From positions 1-53,686 of the forward strand of contig JAFWYA010000048.1 of assembly GCA_017517815.1 (NCBI GenBank): 53,686 nt of DNA, written 5' to 3'. Positions within the stretch are counted from its first letter, which is position 1, and each line of letters begins with the position of its first letter. This DNA comes from Clostridia bacterium (GTDB lineage Bacteria > Bacillota_A > Clostridia > Christensenellales > Aristaeellaceae). The notes beneath the pieces are model-generated. The model made no database searches. It saw nothing but the letters and a program-made list of their open reading frames with translations, and was not told the DNA's origin. The translations under genes were made by a program, and so were the position numbers. Of this stretch, positions 10,617 through 17,603 are shown piece by piece.

Positions 10617-12647
10617 TTATCGCGAAACCTGATACATATCAAAAATGTGCAGCGCTTCTGTGCGGAAAACAACCCAGCCCTCCCGGCATTCAAAAGCGAC
10701 CGGCGTTTTTTCAGGCATCCTGCAAACGCCGCTGACAGGCGCATCCACGCGCAGCCGCACCTCGAAAGAGGGAACGGGCTTACTTCTGCTTTCCTCGCAC
10801 AGCACAGCCGCATGCAGCATCCACCCATCCTCCGCTTCAAACACGGTCAGTTCCACATTTTCAGGCGCATCGGACAGAAGAGTGCGTTCCAGTGCGCCGG
10901 TATCGTCCAAAAGTTTCAGCCAGATCTTCCTGTACTCGTCATATTCGGCCGCTTCTATGGGGGCAGCCGACCAAATTACCCGACCTTTTCCATATCGGCT
11001 CACGGTGACCGCCGGGAACTGTGTGGCAATACCGGGCGGATTGGAATGGATGGAGGCAAACTGCGCGCCGGCGGGCTTCGTCCACGGCAGCGTCACGGTT
11101 GCAAGCACCATGCAGTCCGCGCCGGCCTCCACGATCGGCAGTGTGCCTTCAAACGGCAGCGGATACTGGCTGTTAAATGGGCTGAACAGCTTTTCACCCT
11201 TCTGTGTCGGGGCGATGTAGACCTGTTTTTCATCCGTCATGCCCTGCAGTTTGTGACCGGCAAGTCTTTCCACCAGTGCAGCATTCCCCATGCCGCTCAG
11301 ATATAACACGCCGCCTTCCTCGACCCAGCGGCACAGGCGTTCGTTGTCCGCATATTCCAGTTCCGACAGCATCGGCGCAGCGATCAGCTTTACACCGTCC
11401 AGCGGTGTGAAGCTGCCCACAACGCCAAAGGGCACATGCGCACGGATAAGCGTCTGGCCGATGTTGCGGCAGCATACGCGGCTGCCGTACAGATCACCGT
11501 CGATATTGCTGCGCACGCCGTAATAGACGCCCATGTCCTGCCGCATCGTTCCCCGGAAATACGGTTCATAGCGCTGCTGGAATGCAAAGATATCGCCCAC
11601 CTGATCATACACGCGGCTATCCATGGTGCCCACGGGATCGATGGCGTCAATCACCAGCGTCGCGCCATGATGCGACATGGTGATGCCCATGGCAGTCTTC
11701 ATTTCATCGGGCGTTTTGGTCAGCGTGTGGGAGGCAAGCGCAGGCTTGCAGCGCGAAAACATCTGCTCAAACGGCTGATGACGGCTGGCCGCCATAAAGT
11801 ACTTGCACGCAAAGGAATGGTTGTACAGATTGCCATACAAATCGCCGCCCACGTAGTCGCACTGAGCAGCCACGCCCTCGCCGCAGGCCTGTGAGGCGTT
11901 TGCAGCAATGGAGTTGGCAAAGTTGTGCTCAACGGGCATATCGGGCCGGCGCGACTTTACCCAGCGGGTCACAAAGCGCACAAAATCTGCCATCGTTTCG
12001 TACTTGAACTGTGTAAGCCCGATATATTCCGCCGTATGGGGCGCACGCTCCTGCGGCATGTCGTGACCATAACGGTCGCGGTACAGCGCACGGCAGTGCT
12101 CACAATAGCAGGTATGCGGCCAGAAGGGCATGTCAAAAAAGAAGGCGTCAAAATCGAAATACGCCAGCATCTCATCGATCTGGCCACCCACAAACGCACG
12201 GTACTCCGGATGATTGGGGCAGCAGAATCCATAGCGGCTTCTTCTGCCCTGCTCCTCTGTGCGCTCCTGCCCCAGTGCAAGCAGCCGTTCCCTGCGTGAC
12301 TGTCCGCCCGCCTCCAGCATGCGCCACTCAGGATGCGCATCATGCTCGCGCGTATTGTGGATGAGGCTGTAATAGCCGCACACGCGTATGCCTGCCTCAT
12401 GCGCCAGATCGACCAGCCGTCTCATCTGATCAGGCTGTTTGACAAAAGCACGATGGACGGTTCCCGTGTCAGTGGGATAATAGCACAGGCCGACATGCGA
12501 CTGAAAATAGATCATGGCATAGTTGATGCGCGCACGTTTGAGGTTTCCCACATAGGTTTCCGGCGAAAAACGGGACAGAAAGTCAGGATGCCAGTCCTCA
12601 ATATGCATATCCAGCAGATGTCGGCGGTATAACGTTTCATACCACAT
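10617..12647 (-). CDS. GHL6-like glycoside hydrolase with beta-galactosidase trimerisation-like domain
   Basis: This 676-residue cytoplasmic protein has no signal peptide. Residues 1-350 look like the TIM barrel of the hypothetical glycosyl hydrolase 6 / alpha-fucosidase-like group. Visible signs are a CPNHPEYR segment, then FDAFFFDMPFW, and a CYCEHC cysteine pair followed by RDRYG. Residues from about 390 to 560 resemble the amidotransferase-like trimerisation domain of GH42 enzymes, and the C-terminal 100 residues form a beta-rich domain. The substrate is unknown; galactosides or fucosides are plausible from the fold. It is transcribed alone from its own promoter and is followed by a hairpin and the pyr promoter. 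Family assignment is by pattern recognition only. Confidence 0.72.
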   Translation of the reverse strand: MWYETLYRRHLLDMHIEDWHPDFLSRFSPETYVGNLKRARINYAMIYFQSHVGLCYYPTDTGTVHRAFVKQPDQMRRLVDLAHEAGIRVCGYYSLIHNTREHDAHPEWRMLEAGGQSRRERLLALGQERTEEQGRRSRYGFCCPNHPEYRAFVGGQIDEMLAYFDFDAFFFDMPFWPHTCYCEHCRALYRDRYGHDMPQERAPHTAEYIGLTQFKYETMADFVRFVTRWVKSRRPDMPVEHNFANSIAANASQACGEGVAAQCDYVGGDLYGNLYNHSFACKYFMAASRHQPFEQMFSRCKPALASHTLTKTPDEMKTAMGITMSHHGATLVIDAIDPVGTMDSRVYDQVGDIFAFQQRYEPYFRGTMRQDMGVYYGVRSNIDGDLYGSRVCCRNIGQTLIRAHVPFGVVGSFTPLDGVKLIAAPMLSELEYADNERLCRWVEEGGVLYLSGMGNAALVERLAGHKLQGMTDEKQVYIAPTQKGEKLFSPFNSQYPLPFEGTLPIVEAGADCMVLATVTLPWTKPAGAQFASIHSNPPGIATQFPAVTVSRYGKGRVIWSAAPIEAAEYDEYRKIWLKLLDDTGALERTLLSDAPENVELTVFEAEDGWMLHAAVLCEESRSKPVPSFEVRLRVDAPVSGVCRMPEKTPVAFECREGWVVFRTEALHIFDMYQVSR

Positions 12648-12683
12648 ATATGTATTCTCCTGTTGAAGTTTTTTCTTACTTAT

Positions 12684-12712
12684 ATGATATCACTGTTTTA
12701 TAACGTTTTCAA
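12684..12712 (-). promoter_or_regulatory. Promoter of the GHL6-like gene, with a cre-like site
   Basis: TTGAAA (12707-12712) and TATCAT (12684-12689) on the minus strand are 17 bp apart. The -35 box lies within TTGAAAACGTTATAA. That differs at one position from the Bacillus catabolite-response (cre) consensus WTGNAANCGNWNNCW. Carbon catabolite control by CcpA would suit a glycosidase but is only inferred. Confidence 0.6.
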
Positions 12713-12756
12713 TTCAATGCGTCTCGACTTTTCCTGCCCGGCAACGCAGACTGTGT

Positions 12757-12786
12757 TTGACAAAAAACGCTAGCAACTGATAAAAT
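12757..12786 (+). promoter_or_regulatory. Promoter of the membrane acyltransferase gene
   Basis: TTGACA (12757-12762) and TAAAAT (12781-12786) are 18 bp apart, 38 bp before the ATG. The interval between the two divergent promoters contains an 18-nt sequence (12723-12740) found again at 13924-13941. Confidence 0.7.
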
Positions 12787-12823
12787 ATAATATGATGTTA
12801 TTCGCGAAAAGGAGGCCCGTCCA

Positions 12824-13864
12824 ATGAAGCAGCTTAAATGGCTGAACTGCGCAAAGTTCATCGCCATTTTGACGGTAATGATTGATCATACATACATGAC
12901 GCTTTATGACAGTAAGCCCATTCTTTATGCTTCTTTTGTCAGCGTTTCGCTTTTTATCCTTATTTCCGGCATGACTTCCTATCTATCCAACAGTCGTCAT
13001 GAAGAAAACTGGTTTCAAACCTTTTTCAGGGGAAGCAAAAAATTAATTGCTGCTTACTGTATTGCAACGCTGATCCATCAGCTCCACTTCGATCACCGTT
13101 TTGACCTGATGAGCTATCTCACACACCTGATCCATTTTAACATCAGCCGTACCCATTACTTTGTCCTGCTGTATCTGCAGTTGATGCTCACAAGCCGTTT
13201 TCTTTTTATGCTGCTGCAAAAATGCCCCGTCGGCAAACGCGGCCTGCTATACGAAGCACTGATTCTGCTTGCCATCAGCCTCTTCTCTGTGTGGTGCAGC
13301 AATTATACGAATATTCTGGGCGTATACGGCGGCGCGGGCAAACTTTTTGCCGGTACCTATCTGGTTTCCTATTTTGTTGGCATGCTTATTATGAAGCATT
13401 CCCTTTTGGAAAAAGCCTCCGCTGGCAAGTGCCTTGTCCTCACTGTTGCAGGCGGTGCTGTATGGTTTGCCATTTGGCGCCACATGTGCCAGACAGGTTA
13501 TGATCTGGCTCACTATACGCCTGCCGAGCTGGGACTCAATCCCCCTGGACTGCTGCTAACCATTCAGACAGTCGCGGTACTTGTGCTGTTGTTTGGTCTT
13601 TTTACCCTGATGGATCAGCTTCGCATACTCACGCCCATTACAAATCTGTTTGCCTTCATCGGCAAACACACCCTGTACATCTTCCTTTATCACGATATGA
13701 TTTATGCAGATTATCTGCTACCCTATCTGTATACAGACAATGTCTGGATCAACCGCGTCCTTTTTCTGTTGGGCATGATCGCCATTCCTCTTGCACTGGA
13801 ATGGCTCATCACCCAAATTCAGAAAGCTCTTCACAGTGTAATGTATTGTTCCCAAAAATCATAA
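12824..13864 (+). CDS. Membrane acyltransferase, acyltransferase-3 family
   Basis: The protein has 346 residues and about ten hydrophobic membrane spans from residue 10 to 335, with no signal peptide. It resembles the acyltransferase-3 family, which acetylates or acylates surface polysaccharides or peptidoglycan using cytoplasmic acyl-CoA. A His22 in the first span (MIDHTY) is where the family keeps a functional histidine. The segment FAFIGKHTLYIFLYHDMIY near residue 285 is also family-like. An AAAGGAGG box precedes the ATG. Codon use seems slightly more AT-rich than in its neighbours. The target molecule is unknown. The gene stands alone, bounded by its own promoter and a terminator. Confidence 0.75.
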   Translation: MKQLKWLNCAKFIAILTVMIDHTYMTLYDSKPILYASFVSVSLFILISGMTSYLSNSRHEENWFQTFFRGSKKLIAAYCIATLIHQLHFDHRFDLMSYLTHLIHFNISRTHYFVLLYLQLMLTSRFLFMLLQKCPVGKRGLLYEALILLAISLFSVWCSNYTNILGVYGGAGKLFAGTYLVSYFVGMLIMKHSLLEKASAGKCLVLTVAGGAVWFAIWRHMCQTGYDLAHYTPAELGLNPPGLLLTIQTVAVLVLLFGLFTLMDQLRILTPITNLFAFIGKHTLYIFLYHDMIYADYLLPYLYTDNVWINRVLFLLGMIAIPLALEWLITQIQKALHSVMYCSQKS

Positions 13865-13870
13865 GAATCC

Positions 13871-13897
13871 AAAAGCTTCCAGTGGGAAGCTTTTTCT
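13871..13897 (+). terminator. Terminator after the acyltransferase gene
   Basis: The arms AAAAGCTTCC (13871-13880) and GGAAGCTTTT (13885-13894) with a 4-nt loop run into a T-rich tract, a rho-independent terminator. Confidence 0.85.
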
Positions 13898-13924
13898 TCT
13901 TTCCATCAGCCGACCCATCTGCAC

Positions 13925-13953
13925 TCGACTTTTCCTGCCCGAAATGCTACAAT
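13925..13953 (+). promoter_or_regulatory. Promoter of the yycJ-rlmH group
   Basis: TCGACT (13925-13930) and TACAAT (13948-13953) are 17 bp apart, about 40 nt before the yycJ start. The -35 box lies inside the second copy of an 18-nt repeat (13924-13941). Confidence 0.6.
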
Positions 13954-13994
13954 AAAGCAGCAATTATCTTTCCATTTACAAAGGAGTTCACACC

Positions 13995-14789
13995 TTGACC
14001 ACCTTTTGCACCTTATTCAGCGGTTCCAGCGGAAACGCTGCCTATCTTGGCACCGACCAGGGTGCTATTCTCATCGACTGCGGCATGAGCGGCAAACAGA
14101 CGCTGGAAGCCCTTTGCCACGCCGGGCTGGACCCTGCCGGGCTCAGCGCCATCGTGATCACCCATGAACATTCCGACCACATCAAGGGTGCGGGCATCCT
14201 GTCGCGCAAGCTGAATATCCCCATTTATGCCACCGAGGGAACATGGACCGGCATGGAAAGCTGTGTAGGCGACGTACCTGCCCATCACCGCGTGGTAATC
14301 GAAGCCGGTGAAAGCTTCTTCCTCAACGAATGGGAGGTCGCCCCCTTCTCCATACCGCACGATGCGGGCGATCCTGTGGGGTACCGTTTTTACGGTCCGG
14401 CCAGCGTGGCCATCGCGACCGACCTGGGTTACTTTTCCCCCACTGTGCAGGATGCCGTGTGCGGCGCCGAGCTGGTGCTCCTGGAAAGCAACCACGATCC
14501 GGAGCTGCTCAAGCACAACCCGCATTATCCGCAGCATCTCAAAAGCCGCATTCTCGGGCGGAAGGGACACCTGAGCAATGAAAGCGGCGCCGAAGCCGCC
14601 GTATGGCTGGCGCAGCACGGCACGCACCACTTTCTGCTGGGCCATCTCAGCAGCGAAAACAATGATCCGGATCTTGCCTACCGCACCAGCTGTGAAGCAC
14701 TTGCGAAGGCAGGCGCGCAGGTTGGACGCGACGTCACGCTGCACGTGGCCGGGCGCTATCAGCCCAGCCGACTGTACACCATCAAATAA
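13995..14789 (+). CDS. yycJ: YycJ/WalJ-type metallo-beta-lactamase-fold hydrolase
   Basis: The protein of 264 residues opens with LFSGSSGN, typical of the YycJ group. The metal-binding motif THEHSDH lies near residue 56, and a further His-Asp pair follows near residue 115. In Bacillus and relatives YycJ/WalJ is encoded with the WalRK cell-wall regulatory genes and is thought to be a 5'-to-3' DNA exonuclease. Here it precedes rlmH, as in Bacillus, but without walRK. The start is a TTG at 13995 with AAGGAG 8 nt upstream; no ATG fits as well. Confidence 0.88.
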   Translation: MTTFCTLFSGSSGNAAYLGTDQGAILIDCGMSGKQTLEALCHAGLDPAGLSAIVITHEHSDHIKGAGILSRKLNIPIYATEGTWTGMESCVGDVPAHHRVVIEAGESFFLNEWEVAPFSIPHDAGDPVGYRFYGPASVAIATDLGYFSPTVQDAVCGAELVLLESNHDPELLKHNPHYPQHLKSRILGRKGHLSNESGAEAAVWLAQHGTHHFLLGHLSSENNDPDLAYRTSCEALAKAGAQVGRDVTLHVAGRYQPSRLYTIK

Positions 14790-14804
14790 AAAAGGAGTTT
14801 TTCC

Positions 14805-15047
14805 ATGCGTCTGCTGGATGAAGTCATCGACCTTGGCGCTTTGGGCGCAGTGCTTTTCTGCACGGAGGGTCGGCCCCAAAGCGGCATGAAGCTGCGTGAC
14901 GCGCGCGGCAATGTGCATATCGTCTCCTCTGTTACAAAAGAAGATGACCTGTACACCCTGCACATTGCCGACGGTGACGCCGCCTATTTTGAGCGCCTGT
15001 TCCGAGACGTGCGCATCGACGCCACCCGTTTTGAGGAGGTCGTGTAA
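14805..15047 (+). CDS. Uncharacterised 80-residue protein between yycJ and rlmH
   Basis: I do not recognise this protein. It is 80 residues, soluble, and acidic at its C-terminus. It appears to be a small alpha/beta protein, opening MRLLDEVIDLG and ending in FEEVV. An AAGGAG box and an ATG 15 nt after yycJ support it. Its TAA stop is directly followed by the rlmH ATG, so it is part of the same operon and coupled to rlmH. In Bacillus the gene between yycJ and rlmH is an htrA-type protease, which this is not. Confidence 0.8.
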   Translation: MRLLDEVIDLGALGAVLFCTEGRPQSGMKLRDARGNVHIVSSVTKEDDLYTLHIADGDAAYFERLFRDVRIDATRFEEVV

Positions 15048-15527
15048 ATGCCGGTCAGCATCATTTGCGTGGGTAAGCTGCGCGAAAAGTACTTTTCGGA
15101 TGCAGCGGATGAATACCTCAAGCGTCTCAAGCGCATCATGCCAGTCAGCGTCATCGAGCTGCCTGACGAACCCGAACCCGCTCAGCCCTCCGACAAGCTC
15201 AACGAGGCCGTGATGAAGCGCGAGGGTGAAAAGATCCTGCAAAAAATTGGTCAGCAGGACTATGTGATCGCCATGTGCATCGACGGAAAGCAGTTTGAAA
15301 GCCCCGAACTTGCCAAAAAACTGTCCGGCCTGTTCACGCAGGGCAAAAGCCACATCACCTTCGTCATCGGCGGATCGCTCGGCCTGCACCCGGACGTTGT
15401 ACACCGTGCCGACGAGCGCATGAGCATGAGCAAAATGACCTTTCCCCATCAATTGGCCCGCGTAATGCTGCTGGAACAGCTCTTCCGCGCCGCCAAAATC
15501 AACGCCGGAGAAAGATATCATAAATAA
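15048..15527 (+). CDS. rlmH: 23S rRNA pseudouridine-1915 N3-methyltransferase
   Basis: RlmH is a SPOUT methyltransferase that methylates pseudouridine 1915 in helix 69 of 23S rRNA, using S-adenosylmethionine on assembled ribosomes. The 159-residue length is standard. The knot region IGGSLGL (near residue 107) and the C-terminal LEQLFRAAKINAGERYHK, which is nearly invariant in the family, are both present. It is the third gene of a yycJ-led operon. Confidence 0.97.
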   Translation: MPVSIICVGKLREKYFSDAADEYLKRLKRIMPVSVIELPDEPEPAQPSDKLNEAVMKREGEKILQKIGQQDYVIAMCIDGKQFESPELAKKLSGLFTQGKSHITFVIGGSLGLHPDVVHRADERMSMSKMTFPHQLARVMLLEQLFRAAKINAGERYHK

Positions 15528-15545
15528 TCCGGTTACATATCAGCC

Positions 15546-15574
15546 TTTACTTCCGTCTGAAATACGGGTATAAT
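15546..15574 (+). promoter_or_regulatory. Promoter of rfbA-rfbB
   Basis: TTTACT (15546-15551) and TATAAT (15569-15574) are 17 bp apart, 44 bp before the rfbA ATG. Confidence 0.75.
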
Positions 15575-15617
15575 AAATAAAAGAAAGACAACTGCCCATA
15601 CGAAAGGAGAGCGCTTC

Positions 15618-16511
15618 ATGAAAGGCATCATTCTGGCCGGAGGCGCCGGCACGCGCCTGTATCCACTGACCATGGTCACCAGCAAACAGCTGCTGCCCGT
15701 GTACGATAAGCCCATGATCTACTATCCGCTCAGTACGCTGATGCTGGCCGGCATCAAGGATATTCTTATCATTTCCACTCCCACCGACACGCCGCGCTTT
15801 CAAGAACTTTTGGGTGACGGCAGCCAGTACGGCATTTCGCTCAACTATGCTGTACAGCCTTCTCCCGACGGACTGGCACAGGCCTTCCTCATCGGCGAGG
15901 AATTTATCGGCGGCGAGCCCTGCGCGATGATCCTTGGCGACAACATCTTCTACGGCAACGGCTTCGGCGGCATGCTGCGTGAAGCGGCCCAAAGCGCCAT
16001 GGAAGGCAAGGCCACCATTTTCGGCTACTACGTCAACGATCCCGAACGCTTCGGCATTGTGGAGTTTGACAAAAACGGTAAGGTGCTTTCCGTGGAGGAG
16101 AAGCCCAAGAACCCCAAGAGCAACTACTGCATCACGGGTCTGTATTTCTACCCCGAAGGCGTCAGCGCCATGGCGCATGAGGTGAAGCCCTCCGCCCGCG
16201 GAGAGCTGGAAATCACCACGCTCAACGATATGTACCTCAAGCAGGAACGCCTCAGCGCCAAGGTGATGGGCCGCGGCTTTGCGTGGCTTGACACCGGCAC
16301 CATGGACAGTCTGGTAGACGCCGCCAACTTTGTGCAGATGATCGAAAAGCGCCAGGGCATTAAAATTGCCGCGCTGGAAGAGATCGCCTACAACAAGGGC
16401 TGGATCGACAAGGAAAAGCTGCTGGTTTCCGCCGAACGCTACGGCAAGTCGCCCTACGGCGAGCACCTCAAGCGCGTGGCTGAGGGCCGCTTCCTCTATG
16501 ACAAAAAGTAA
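15618..16511 (+). CDS. rfbA: Glucose-1-phosphate thymidylyltransferase
   Basis: It makes dTDP-glucose from glucose 1-phosphate and dTTP, the first step to dTDP-rhamnose and other dTDP-deoxysugars. The protein has 297 residues with the nucleotide-binding signature [11 protein letters not shown] (residues 7-17), the [16 protein letters not shown] segment after it, and a GDNIFYG motif near residue 110. It is followed 12 nt later by rfbB. The dTDP-rhamnose genes rfbC and rfbD are not adjacent, so the end product is open. Confidence 0.96.
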   Translation: MKGIILAGGAGTRLYPLTMVTSKQLLPVYDKPMIYYPLSTLMLAGIKDILIISTPTDTPRFQELLGDGSQYGISLNYAVQPSPDGLAQAFLIGEEFIGGEPCAMILGDNIFYGNGFGGMLREAAQSAMEGKATIFGYYVNDPERFGIVEFDKNGKVLSVEEKPKNPKSNYCITGLYFYPEGVSAMAHEVKPSARGELEITTLNDMYLKQERLSAKVMGRGFAWLDTGTMDSLVDAANFVQMIEKRQGIKIAALEEIAYNKGWIDKEKLLVSAERYGKSPYGEHLKRVAEGRFLYDKK

Positions 16512-16523
16512 GGAGACACCATT

Positions 16524-17543
16524 ATGACCATCATCGTCACCGGCGGCGCCGGCTTTATCGGCTCCAATTTTATTTTCTACATGCTGAAAAAGCACCCGGA
16601 AGACCGCATCGTGTGCCTTGACAAGCTGACCTATGCAGGCAATCTGTCCACCCTTGCCCCCGTGATGGACAACCCCAATTTCCGCTTTGTGAAGGCTGAC
16701 ATCTGCGACCGTGAGACTGTATTCCAGCTTTTTGAGGAAGAACATCCTGATATCGTGGTCAACTTTGCTGCTGAAAGCCACGTCGACCGTTCCATCGAGG
16801 ATCCCGGTGTATTCCTGCGCACCAACATTCTGGGTACGCAGGTCATGATGGACGCCTGCCGCAAGTACGGCATCACCCGTTACCATCAGGTGTCCACCGA
16901 CGAAGTCTACGGCGATCTGCCGCTGGACCGTCCCGACCTGTTCTTCACCGAAGAAACGCCCATTCACACCAGCTCTCCCTACTCCGCCAGCAAGGCCAGC
17001 GCCGACCTGCTGGTGCTGGCGTATCACCGCACCTTCGGCCTGCCGGTAACCATCAGCCGCTGCTCCAACAACTACGGCCCCTATCATTTCCCGGAGAAGC
17101 TCATTCCCCTGATGATCGCCAACTGTCTCAACGACAAGCCTCTGCCCGTCTACGGCGAAGGCCTCAACGTGCGCGACTGGCTGTATGTGGAGGACCACTG
17201 CAAGGCCATCGACCTCATCATCCGGGGCGGCCGCGTGGGCGAGGTGTACAACATCGGCGGCCACAACGAGATGAAGAACATCGACATCGTCAAGCTTATC
17301 TGCAAGGCGCTGGGCAAGCCCGAAAGCCTCATTACCTATGTGACCGACCGCAAGGGCCATGACATGCGCTACGCCATTGATCCCACCAAGATTCACAATG
17401 AACTTGGCTGGCTGCCGGAAACCATGTTTGCCGAGGGCATCCAGAAGACCATCCAGTGGTATCTGGACAACCGTGAGTGGTGGGAGACCATCATCAGCGG
17501 CGAATACCAGAATTATTACGAGCAGATGTACGGCAACCGCTGA
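16524..17543 (+). CDS. rfbB: dTDP-glucose 4,6-dehydratase
   Basis: It converts dTDP-glucose to dTDP-4-keto-6-deoxyglucose with bound NAD+. This short-chain dehydrogenase-type protein has 339 residues. The NAD motif GGAGFIGSNF lies at residues 7-16, STDEVYGDL near 129 carries the active-site Thr-Asp-Glu, and YSASKAS holds the catalytic Tyr-x3-Lys. An AAGGAGA box precedes the ATG. It acts directly on the product of RfbA. Confidence 0.96.
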   Translation: MTIIVTGGAGFIGSNFIFYMLKKHPEDRIVCLDKLTYAGNLSTLAPVMDNPNFRFVKADICDRETVFQLFEEEHPDIVVNFAAESHVDRSIEDPGVFLRTNILGTQVMMDACRKYGITRYHQVSTDEVYGDLPLDRPDLFFTEETPIHTSSPYSASKASADLLVLAYHRTFGLPVTISRCSNNYGPYHFPEKLIPLMIANCLNDKPLPVYGEGLNVRDWLYVEDHCKAIDLIIRGGRVGEVYNIGGHNEMKNIDIVKLICKALGKPESLITYVTDRKGHDMRYAIDPTKIHNELGWLPETMFAEGIQKTIQWYLDNREWWETIISGEYQNYYEQMYGNR

Positions 17544-17557
17544 CAATGCTTCATACC

Positions 17558-17583
17558 GCCTGTCCGAACAGGACAGGCTTTTT
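17558..17583 (+). terminator. Terminator after rfbB
   Basis: GCCTGTCC (17558-17565) and GGACAGGC (17571-17578) around a 5-nt loop, followed by five T. The next gene starts only 20 nt later without an obvious promoter, so read-through or attenuation is possible. Confidence 0.85.
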
Positions 17584-17603
17584 GTATACCGGAGGAATGT
17601 GCA

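Noticed and set aside
14013..15521. A 502-codon frame on the minus strand opposite yycJ and rlmH
   Set aside because: RlmH and YycJ are unmistakable on the plus strand; the antisense frame has no domain and no start signal.
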